64,000 bases of DNA from assembly GCF_005153485.1 (NCBI RefSeq), contig NZ_CP039740.1, positions 744,001-808,000 of the forward strand. The letters are read 5' to 3'. Shown piece after piece: positions 54,088 to 60,337 of this stretch (position 1 is the stretch's first letter; each line of letters opens with the position of its first letter). Source of the stretch: Pseudolabrys sp. FHR47. Lineage in GTDB: Bacteria > Pseudomonadota > Alphaproteobacteria > Rhizobiales > Xanthobacteraceae. The notes below the pieces were generated by a model that was not told where the DNA came from, searched no databases, and saw nothing but the letters and a program-made list of their open reading frames with translations. Both the position numbers and the translations under genes were made by a program.

Positions 54088-54638
54088 CCCGAGCAATGGA
54101 AAAATCCGATCGGCGCAGGATAGGCTTCGCCGGCGACGAACGCGGCGTTTCGGCCGTGGAGTTCGCCCTGGTCGCACCGGTGATGATCGCGCTTTATTTC
54201 GGCTGCGTCGAGATTTCCGACGGTGTCAGCGTCGATCGCAAGGTGAGTCTGGCCGCCGCCGCGCTCGCCAATCTGTCGTCTCAGGTGACGACGATCTCGG
54301 CCGACGACATGATCAATATCTTCGACGCCACCGGTGCGATCGCCGCGCCCTATGACGTCAACAAGATGAAGATGACCATCACCTGCATCAATATCGACGC
54401 CAACAAGAATGCGACGGTGAAATGGAGCGCAACGCGCAATGGCACTGCCAACTCAGGAAACGTGACGCTGCCGGATGCGCTGAAGGTCGCCAACTCGCAG
54501 ATCATTCTTGCCGAAGCCAGCTACGCCTATCAACCGGTGGTCGGTTATACCATTACCGGCACGCTCAATCTGGCCGACAAGATGTATATGACGCCGCGCC
54601 AGACGGCGCCGACATACGGCAGCCAAACCTGCACTTGA
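54081..54638 (+). CDS. TadE/TadG-like minor pilin 2
   Basis: The 185-residue TadE-family protein has the motif ERGVSAVEFALVAPVMIALY, then a globular domain with one internal Cys pair (TCINI, QTCT at the C-terminus). Its start overlaps the end of the previous TadE-like gene and has GGAGG upstream, so the pair is translationally coupled and likely forms a minor-pilin complex. No von Willebrand-type TadG gene is present in this window. Confidence 0.87.
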   Translation: MLTRAMEKSDRRRIGFAGDERGVSAVEFALVAPVMIALYFGCVEISDGVSVDRKVSLAAAALANLSSQVTTISADDMINIFDATGAIAAPYDVNKMKMTITCINIDANKNATVKWSATRNGTANSGNVTLPDALKVANSQIILAEASYAYQPVVGYTITGTLNLADKMYMTPRQTAPTYGSQTCT

Positions 54639-54641
54639 TGG

Positions 54642-55115
54642 TCAACGCGCGGCAGTCTTGTTTTCGCCGATGGGTAGCGCCGTCGTCGACTTGATGCGTT
54701 CCATGGCGAAGCGCGAAGTGACGTTCTTCAGCGGCACGGTGGCGATCAGCTTCTTGTAGAATAAGTCGTAGCTCTGCATGTCCGGCACCACGACGCGCAG
54801 CACGTAGTCGACGTCGCCGGCCATGCGGTAGAACTCCATCACCTCCGGCATGGCGTTGACGACCTCGGCGAAACGGCCGAGCCATTCCTGCGAATGGTCA
54901 CCGGTCTCTACCGATACGAACACGGTGATACCGAGCCCGATCTTCTCCGGGTCGATCAGCGCGACGCGCTTGGTGATGACCCCATCGGCTTCAAGTCGCT
55001 GCAGCCGTTTCCAGCACGGCGTCGATGACAAGCCGACCCGCTGGCCGATTTCGGCAACTGACAGGGAAGCGTCGTCCTGCACTACGGCGAGGATCTTGCG
55101 GTCGATGGCATCCAT
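54642..55115 (-). CDS. decR: Lrp/AsnC family regulator, DecR-like (cysteine-responsive)
   Basis: The 157-residue regulator has an N-terminal helix-turn-helix (VAEIGQRVGLSSTPCWKRLQ) and a C-terminal RAM/ligand domain. It closely resembles E. coli DecR (YbaO), sharing TPCWKRL, DPEKIGLG, EW..RF..VV..MPEV, RMAG..DY, FYKKLIATVP, FAMERIK.TT.LPI in order. DecR senses cysteine and activates a cysteine desulfidase. Here it is divergent from an exported rhodanese and a YeeE/YedE protein, fitting a sulfur-regulatory role. Three candidate operators lie in the shared intergenic region. The gene is next to, but convergent with, the tad locus. Confidence 0.92.
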   Translation of the reverse strand: MDAIDRKILAVVQDDASLSVAEIGQRVGLSSTPCWKRLQRLEADGVITKRVALIDPEKIGLGITVFVSVETGDHSQEWLGRFAEVVNAMPEVMEFYRMAGDVDYVLRVVVPDMQSYDLFYKKLIATVPLKNVTSRFAMERIKSTTALPIGENKTAAR

Positions 55116-55132
55116 TCTCTAATTCCTTGCAA

Positions 55133-55223
55133 AAGAAGAATCTTCCAACTTTCGGAGGGGTCTTTTACGGAAGATTTTTCTTATTTTAGCGCTGGTACTG
55201 TCTTTACATAGAAAAATATTCTA
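55133..55223. promoter_or_regulatory. Three near-palindromic operator-like sites between decR-like gene and rhodanese operon
   Basis: Three 14-base near-palindromes with the form AGAA(N)AAT(N)TTC: AAGAAGAATCTTCC at 55133-55146, GGAAGATTTTTCTT (inverted copy, one mismatch) at 55169-55182, and AGAAAAATATTCTA at 55210-55223. The centres are about 36 and 41 bases apart. The region is markedly A+T-richer than its surroundings. The sites straddle both divergent promoters, as expected for an Lrp-family autoregulator and activator. Confidence 0.6.
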
Positions 55224-55267
55224 TTTCAAGGGGCATGTGATGGCGCCGATAGGGCGCCTTGTTCTGA

Positions 55268-56254
55268 ATGGACCGCCCCATGAGAAAATTCTTCGCCCCG
55301 TTCCTCGCTGCCGGCCTCAGCGCCTTGGTGTCGCTCGGCGCGACGTTCACCGCTTCGGCAGCCGAGCCGCAGCCGCTGGTCAGTGTGTCGTGGCTGAAGC
55401 AACACCTCGACGACAAGAACCTGCTCGTCCTCGATATCCGCTCGGCTATCGACGGTGGCGGCGCCAAGGCTTACGAGGAAGCGCATATCCCGGGTGCGAT
55501 CCACAGCGATTACGACAAAGCCGGCTGGCGCGTCACGCGCAATGACGTGCCCTTCATGCTGCCGACCGTCGCCGAGCTCGAGAAGCTGGTTGGTGATATC
55601 GGCATCGACGAGACGACACATGTCGTTGTCGTCCCGGCCGGCGTCAATTTCACCGATTTCGGTTCCGCCGCGCGCACCTACTGGACGCTCAAGGTGGTCG
55701 GCGTCCCCAACGTCTCTATCCTCGACGGCGGCGTCGCTGCCTGGAAGGCGGCCGGCCTGCCGCTCGAAAAGGGTATCAAGAAGCCATCGCCGACGATCTT
55801 CTCGGCGACGCTCAATGAGAAGCTGTTGTCGCGGCTTGAGGACGTCACCACCTCCGAGACGGTGAAGAACGCCACGCTGCTCGATGCGCGTCCGGCCTCG
55901 TTCTTCAACGGCAAGGAAAAGGCGCCTGCCGCCAAGGCCTATGGCCACATTCCCGGTGCGGTCAATCTCGACAGCGCCAGCTTCTACGATGCCGCCACGA
56001 ATAAATTGAAGCCGCACGCCGAACTGGCGGCACTGGCGGCGCAATTGCCGGCGCAAGGGCCCGTCATCGCCTATTGCAACACCGGCCACTGGGCCGCGAC
56101 CGACTGGTTCGTGCTGCACGAATTGCTTGGCCGTAAGGATGTCAGCCTTTACGACGGTTCCATGGTCGAATGGAGCGCGAAGGCAACGCTCCCGATCGCG
56201 TCCTCGCGCACCAAGTGGGACGATGTGCTGAAAGTGCTCGGCCTCGGTTCCTGA
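55268..56254 (+). CDS. Exported two-domain sulfurtransferase (rhodanese)
   Basis: The 328-residue protein has a signal peptide (FAPFLAAGLSALVSLGATF, cut after ASA) and two rhodanese domains. The first has no active-site Cys (its loop reads VVPAGVNFTDFG); the second has the catalytic Cys270 in YCNTGHWAATDW. It is predicted to move sulfane sulfur in the periplasm (thiosulfate or a persulfide to a thiol acceptor). The active loop CNTGHWA differs from TST/MST loops (CRKGVT, CGSGVTA), so the acceptor is uncertain. It heads an apparent operon with the YeeE/YedE gene and the micropeptide. The start could be ATG 55268 or 55280. Confidence 0.9.
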   Translation: MDRPMRKFFAPFLAAGLSALVSLGATFTASAAEPQPLVSVSWLKQHLDDKNLLVLDIRSAIDGGGAKAYEEAHIPGAIHSDYDKAGWRVTRNDVPFMLPTVAELEKLVGDIGIDETTHVVVVPAGVNFTDFGSAARTYWTLKVVGVPNVSILDGGVAAWKAAGLPLEKGIKKPSPTIFSATLNEKLLSRLEDVTTSETVKNATLLDARPASFFNGKEKAPAAKAYGHIPGAVNLDSASFYDAATNKLKPHAELAALAAQLPAQGPVIAYCNTGHWAATDWFVLHELLGRKDVSLYDGSMVEWSAKATLPIASSRTKWDDVLKVLGLGS

Positions 56255-56288
56255 TATACTCGCACTGCTCGATCTCGACATTTGCGGG

Positions 56289-56308
56289 GGCGCGCTTTAA
56301 AGCGCGCC
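56289..56308. repeat. Perfect 20-base palindrome between rhodanese and yeeE-type genes
   Basis: GGCGCGCTTTAAAGCGCGCC is fully self-complementary. In RNA it folds to an 8-bp stem with a UUAA loop, 16 bases before the yeeE-like ribosome-binding site. It lacks a T-tract, so it is more likely an operator, an mRNA stabiliser or a processing hairpin than a terminator. Confidence 0.7.
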
Positions 56309-56330
56309 TCTCGCGATGAGAAGGCCAGAT

Positions 56331-57476
56331 ATGTCCACAGCAACCATTTCCGCTCCATCGGCCGCGGCACCGCGTGCCGACTATCTCTTCGTTTCCATCG
56401 CCGTCCTCGCCACCGCGATCCTGGTCGCGCTCGTGCTGCTCGACGGCCAGCCGGCCTCTGCCGTGCTGCTGCTCGGCGGCTTCGGCCTCGGCGTTGCCTT
56501 CCTCAAGGCGGAGTTCAGCTACGCCGCATCGTGGCGGCGTTTTCTCACGCGCGGCGAGGCCGGCGGCCTGATCGGCGGTCTCATCGTGATTGCCATCGCG
56601 GCGCTCGCCGTGGTGCCCGTTGCGTCGCTCTGGCCGGGCTATGGCGGCGCCATCGCGCCGCTCGGGCCGTCGCTGATTATTGGCGCCTTCGTGTTCGGCG
56701 TCGGCATGCAGCTCGGCAATGGCTGCGGCTCCGGCACGCTCTACACCGTCGGTGGCGGCTCCGGCCGCATGCTGGTGACGCTGGCCTTCTTCGTCATCGG
56801 CAGCGTGCTCGGCTCGTTGTCGCTGCCGTCCTTCCTGGCGCTCGGCGGCATCGATCCGATCCTGGCGGCGAACTATCTCGGCCCATGGGGCGGGCTCGCC
56901 GCGACTTTGGCGAGCCTCGCGGTCGCCGCGGCGGCCTTGGCTTATGTCGCCAAAAAGCGCGGCGCCAATTTCAAGCCGTCGCGCAACTACATCATCGGCG
57001 GCATCGTTATCGGCGCGCTGTGCATCGGCGTATTCTTCGCCGGCGGGCATCCCTGGAGCGTCACCTTCGGCTACACGGTATGGGGCGCCAAGATTTTCCA
57101 GGGCCTCGGCTTCGACTTCTCGAATGCCGCGTTCTGGCAGTGGCCGGGTCCGAAGCATGCGCTGGCGCAATCGGTGTTGTCCGACACGTCGAGCCTCACG
57201 GACTTCGGCATGATCTTCGGCGCCATGGCCGCCGCCGCGGCGACCAAGCGTTTCGCCAATACGCCGTGGCCGCCGCTTGGCTCGCTGCTGGCCGCGGTGG
57301 TCGGCGGCATCCTGATGGGCTGGGGCGCGCGCCTCGGCTTCGGCTGCAACATCGGCGCCTTTGTCGGCGGCGTTGCTTCGGGCTCGCTGCACGGCTGGGT
57401 GTGGTTCGCGATGGCACTCGCCGGCAGCCTTGTCGGCATCCGCCTGCGGCCGGTCTTCGGCCTGTCGCGGGAGTAG
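56331..57476 (+). CDS. YeeE/YedE family sulfur-compound membrane protein
   Basis: The 381-residue, roughly nine-helix inner-membrane protein belongs to the YeeE/YedE (TsuA-like) family; a characterised member carries thiosulfate inward through a row of cysteines. Visible conserved cysteines are Cys132 in MQLGNGCGSGTLYTVGGGSG and Cys339 in LGFGCNIGAFVGGVASGS. The twin 'GNGCGSG' and 'GFGCNIG' motifs with a following serine/glycine-rich helix are family hallmarks. ATG 56331 has AGAAGG 6 bases upstream. It is between the rhodanese and the micropeptide gene, so sulfur uptake or export is inferred. Confidence 0.9.
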   Translation: MSTATISAPSAAAPRADYLFVSIAVLATAILVALVLLDGQPASAVLLLGGFGLGVAFLKAEFSYAASWRRFLTRGEAGGLIGGLIVIAIAALAVVPVASLWPGYGGAIAPLGPSLIIGAFVFGVGMQLGNGCGSGTLYTVGGGSGRMLVTLAFFVIGSVLGSLSLPSFLALGGIDPILAANYLGPWGGLAATLASLAVAAAALAYVAKKRGANFKPSRNYIIGGIVIGALCIGVFFAGGHPWSVTFGYTVWGAKIFQGLGFDFSNAAFWQWPGPKHALAQSVLSDTSSLTDFGMIFGAMAAAAATKRFANTPWPPLGSLLAAVVGGILMGWGARLGFGCNIGAFVGGVASGSLHGWVWFAMALAGSLVGIRLRPVFGLSRE

Positions 57477-57481
57477 ACCTT

Positions 57482-57634
57482 ATGAGAAAGGTTTACATCG
57501 TTGTGACGCTGGTCGCGATCTTCGCCATTGTCGGCAATCACCTGATGAGCCCGTCGACCGGACGCGCCGTGTCGCCGGAAGATTTCGCCGGCGCCTGCGC
57601 GCCTTGCGGTGCGCCCTGTCCGTCGAAGAAGTGA
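57482..57634 (+). CDS. 50-residue membrane-anchored CxxCxxxC peptide
   Basis: The small protein has an N-terminal hydrophobic helix (VYIVVTLVAIFAIVG) after a basic MRK start, then a short spacer and a C-terminal CAPCGAPC (Cys39, Cys42, Cys46) before PSKK. ATG 57482 has GGGAG about 8 bases upstream, overlapping the end of the yeeE-like gene by spacing of only 5 bases after its stop. The layout suggests a periplasm-facing thiol or metal-binding peptide tethered to the membrane. I do not recognise a named family. It likely serves the rhodanese/YeeE module (inference). Confidence 0.75.
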   Translation: MRKVYIVVTLVAIFAIVGNHLMSPSTGRAVSPEDFAGACAPCGAPCPSKK

Positions 57635-57640
57635 ACGGCG

Positions 57641-58573
57641 TCAGCCGCGTTCCTTGAGGAACGCATCGACCTCGTCGCGCGTCGCGGCGCCCATCAGGCC
57701 GCCGAAGCGCGTGCACTTGATCGCGGCCGCCGCGGCGGCAAAACGCATCGCCTTCACGACATCGCGCGTTTCGACGAAATGCACGGCGAAGGCACCGTGG
57801 AAGGTGTCTCCCGCACCCAAGGTATCGACCGACTTCACCTTGAACGCATCCATGTGCCGGACTTCGCCCGAGCCTTGGTCCCTGTCGAGCCAATAGACGC
57901 CATCGGGTCCGTCGGTGACGGCGAGGAATTCGCCGAAGCTCTCGCCAAGCTTCTTCAACGCGCCCGGCAGGTCCTTGACGCCGGTCGACTCCCGGATGGC
58001 GTCGGCCGAGCAGATGACATGCGAGCAAGCCTGGAACAGCGGATCGTCCGCCGGCGTCGGCTTGTCGAAGTCGAGCACGCGCGGAATGCCACGCTTTTTG
58101 GCGGCAAGGCAGATCGGCAGGCTGATATTGCTGTAACGGTTGTCGAGCATGGCGGCATCGGCATTGGCGACGATGCCGTCGGGGTCGGCAGGCGTCGCGG
58201 CGTGCAGGCCGGTGGGGCGCATGGTGGCAATCATCTTCTCGCCTTCGGCGTCGAGCAGGATCAGCGAAGCTGCCGAGCGCGCGCCCGGCACGCGAATGGC
58301 ATGCGAAACGTCGATGTTTTCCTTGGCGAAGGTCTTGAGGATGGTGTTGGCGACGTCATCGGTCTCGTCGCCGACGGCGCCGATATAGGTGACTTGCGCC
58401 CCTAACCGCGCCATGGCCACTGCGGCGTTGCCGGCCTGGCCGCCGCTGGTGATGACGAAGTCGGTCGCCGAGACCTTCTCGCCGGGCGCGGGAAATTTCT
58501 CCACCCGCATCACATTGTCCTGCACGGCGCCGCCGGCGCAGACGATGCGGACAGGTTGGCTGGTCCCAGTCAA
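57641..58573 (-). CDS. PfkB family carbohydrate kinase
   Basis: The 310-residue ribokinase-superfamily kinase has the N-terminal signature GGQAGNAAVAMARLGAQVTY and C-terminal DTLGAGDTFHGAFAVHF with the catalytic Asp in GAGDTF. Substrate may be a ketose, ribose-like sugar or nucleoside; no sugar-pathway genes surround it. It is convergent with the micropeptide gene, 6 bases away, and downstream of nudC on the same strand. Confidence 0.92.
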   Translation of the reverse strand: MTGTSQPVRIVCAGGAVQDNVMRVEKFPAPGEKVSATDFVITSGGQAGNAAVAMARLGAQVTYIGAVGDETDDVANTILKTFAKENIDVSHAIRVPGARSAASLILLDAEGEKMIATMRPTGLHAATPADPDGIVANADAAMLDNRYSNISLPICLAAKKRGIPRVLDFDKPTPADDPLFQACSHVICSADAIRESTGVKDLPGALKKLGESFGEFLAVTDGPDGVYWLDRDQGSGEVRHMDAFKVKSVDTLGAGDTFHGAFAVHFVETRDVVKAMRFAAAAAAIKCTRFGGLMGAATRDEVDAFLKERG

Positions 58574-58600
58574 AACTTACGTCGTCCTCTCTTCGGGCAA

Positions 58601-58667
58601 GACGGACTTCGTCCGCTTTTAATAAGACGGACTTCGTCCTTTTACTAGGTAAACCGGACTTCGTCCT
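58601..58667. repeat. Three near-identical GGACGAAGTCC hairpin units across the nudC 3' end
   Basis: The minus-strand unit GGACGAAGTCCG occurs at 58604-58615, 58629-58640 (with AAAGG before it) and 58656-58667, spaced 25 and 27 bases. Each is self-complementary (GGAC, GAA loop, GTCC). The last copy codes for the end of NudC (EDEVRF), and the two others follow the stop codon. It looks like a local duplication of the gene's 3' end. Confidence 0.7.
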
Positions 58668-59619
58668 CTACCCAGGCCCGGATGATGTGGTGCGCGATCG
58701 CCATCGGTGGCGGCGTGGTCAGGCCGTCGCGGTGGGTCCGCGTCAGCATCGCAACTATCTCTTCCTTGGTAAACCACCGGGCGGCCTCGAGTTCCGTCGT
58801 GTCGATGACGATGTCGCGGCTTTTCGCTTCGGCATGGGTGCCAATCATCAGCGAACTGGGAAATGGCCAGGGCTGCGACTGGTAATACTTGATGCGGCCG
58901 CACAGGATGCCCGCTTCCTCGCGGGTCTCGCGCCGCACCGCGTCCTCGATCGATTCGCCCGGCTCGATGAAGCCGGCGAGACACGACCACATGCCGGGGA
59001 TAAAGCGCGGCGAACGGCCGAGCAGGCATTGTTCGCCATCGACGATAAGCATGATGACGACCGGATCGGTGCGCGGGAAGTGCTCGGCCTTGCAGGCCGG
59101 GCACAGCCGCTTCCAGCCGGCATCGACGGCATCGGTGGCCTGGCCGCAATTGGAGCAGAAGCGGTGCCGCTGGTGCCAGTGCAGGATCGCCTTGGTCTCG
59201 GCGATCGGCGGCAGATGCTCGGGCGCGACCAGGCCTTGCACGGCGATCGATCGCAGGTCGGTGACCAGAAGATCGTCGCGTGTTTTCAATGCCTCGGCGG
59301 CGGCTTGCGGCATGCCGCGGCCGTAGCGCGGCGCGCCGTCAAGATGGCCGAGAAACACGATCTCTTCGTCGGCACCGAGCGCGCGCGCTTCATCGAGCGT
59401 GAACAAGGGCTGGTTCGGCTCGCCCTTGCGCAGCACGATCAGTTCACCGCCGACCACGTAAGCGGCGGCGCGCGCGTCGGCGGTCATCCTCTCCTGCGCC
59501 GCGCGATCAATGCGCAGTTCGGCCGCGCGCTCAAGGCGGCTGTCGGTATAGCCGAGGAGGGGTTTGGGCCCGAGGGCGGCGAGAATCGGAGGAGGGGACA
59601 TCGGCGCGGAAATTCGCAT
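58645..59619 (-). CDS. nudC: NADH pyrophosphatase / NAD(+)-cap decapping hydrolase
   Basis: Nudix hydrolase that cuts NAD(H) to NMN(H) and AMP; E. coli NudC also removes NAD caps from RNA. The 324-residue protein has a four-Cys zinc site (FCSNCGQATD, LCPACKAEHFPR), the Nudix box GFIEPGESIEDAVRRETREEAG, and the NudC-specific SQPWPFPSSLMIG. Start is ATG 59619; ATG 59601 is possible. It is upstream of the PfkB kinase gene on the same strand. Confidence 0.95.
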   Translation of the reverse strand: MRISAPMSPPPILAALGPKPLLGYTDSRLERAAELRIDRAAQERMTADARAAAYVVGGELIVLRKGEPNQPLFTLDEARALGADEEIVFLGHLDGAPRYGRGMPQAAAEALKTRDDLLVTDLRSIAVQGLVAPEHLPPIAETKAILHWHQRHRFCSNCGQATDAVDAGWKRLCPACKAEHFPRTDPVVIMLIVDGEQCLLGRSPRFIPGMWSCLAGFIEPGESIEDAVRRETREEAGILCGRIKYYQSQPWPFPSSLMIGTHAEAKSRDIVIDTTELEAARWFTKEEIVAMLTRTHRDGLTTPPPMAIAHHIIRAWVEDEVRFT

Positions 59620-59648
59620 GGTGGCCAGGGGAGTGCAATGAGCCGCGG

Positions 59649-60071
59649 TCAGCCGGCCAGATCCAACGCGCGCCGCAGCACCATCACGAAACCGTCACGG
59701 ATCGCGGGATCGTAAGCCGTCGCCGGTGCCGCGCCCCAGACCGGCTTCGGCCAGGCGGCATCGGAATGCCGTCGGCCGATGACATGGACATGAAGCTGCG
59801 GCACGACATTGCCCAGAGCCGCGACATTGAGCTTCTCGCACTCGGTGATGGCCTTGAGCGCGCGGGAGACGGCGTCGATTTCGGCCGTGAGAACCGCGCG
59901 GTCCGCGGGATCAAGGTCGATCAGTTCGACGATGTTCGGCCGCCGCGGCACCAGGATCAGCCAAGGATAATTGGCGTCGTTCGCCAGTAATACCCGGCAG
60001 AGTGGCAGGTCGCCGATGGGAACCGTGTCGGCGGTGAGTTGCGGGTGGAGGGAGAAGGACGTGTCCGGCAT
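59649..60071 (-). CDS. HIT family protein
   Basis: The 140-residue nucleotide hydrolase/transferase of the histidine-triad superfamily has PQLHVHVIGRRHSD as active site (the HxHxH-like core), preceded by a VPRRPNIVELIDLD strand. The short HIT form is common in alphaproteobacteria and acts on dinucleotide or aminoacyl-adenylate substrates. It is upstream of nudC by 29 bases and probably co-transcribed with it. It is divergent from the SRP RNA gene. Confidence 0.92.
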   Translation of the reverse strand: MPDTSFSLHPQLTADTVPIGDLPLCRVLLANDANYPWLILVPRRPNIVELIDLDPADRAVLTAEIDAVSRALKAITECEKLNVAALGNVVPQLHVHVIGRRHSDAAWPKPVWGAAPATAYDPAIRDGFVMVLRRALDLAG

Positions 60072-60085
60072 GGCGGTTCCTCGGC

Positions 60086-60114
60086 TTGCTTTCTCCCTCT
60101 AATGGCCCGATATA
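60086..60114 (+). promoter_or_regulatory. Predicted sigma-70-type promoter of the SRP RNA gene
   Basis: TTGCTT (60086-60091), a 17-base spacer, then GATATA (60109-60114). The expected transcription start, 7-8 bases downstream, falls on the first base of the SRP RNA (60122). Confidence 0.55.
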
Positions 60115-60121
60115 GGGCCCC

Positions 60122-60218
60122 GGGAGGTTGGCGGTGGACGAACCACTCGCCAACCGGGTCAGGTCCGGAAGGAAGCAGCCCTAACGAGCACGGATCGGGT
60201 CGCTCGTCAGCCTCCCAC
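60122..60218 (+). ncRNA. ffs: Signal recognition particle RNA (4.5S type)
   Basis: The small bacterial SRP RNA binds Ffh for co-translational targeting. Terminal arms GGGAGG (60122-60127) and CCTCCC (60211-60216) pair; the conserved domain IV core GGTCAGGTCCGGAAGGAAGC (60158-60177) continues into AGCCCTAACGA. Length of about 97 bases is typical. It lies 120 bases upstream of dnaX, the common alphaproteobacterial arrangement. Confidence 0.95.
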
Positions 60219-60337
60219 CCATTTTTCCAAGATTTTCTTGGTTTAGAGCTTCCCTTGGACGTGCCGCCTTGTGGATGTGCCCTTCGGGCAAGCCCGGGCG
60301 GGTGGCCCCCGCGTCCCGGGCTTGCCAGAATAGGCCC

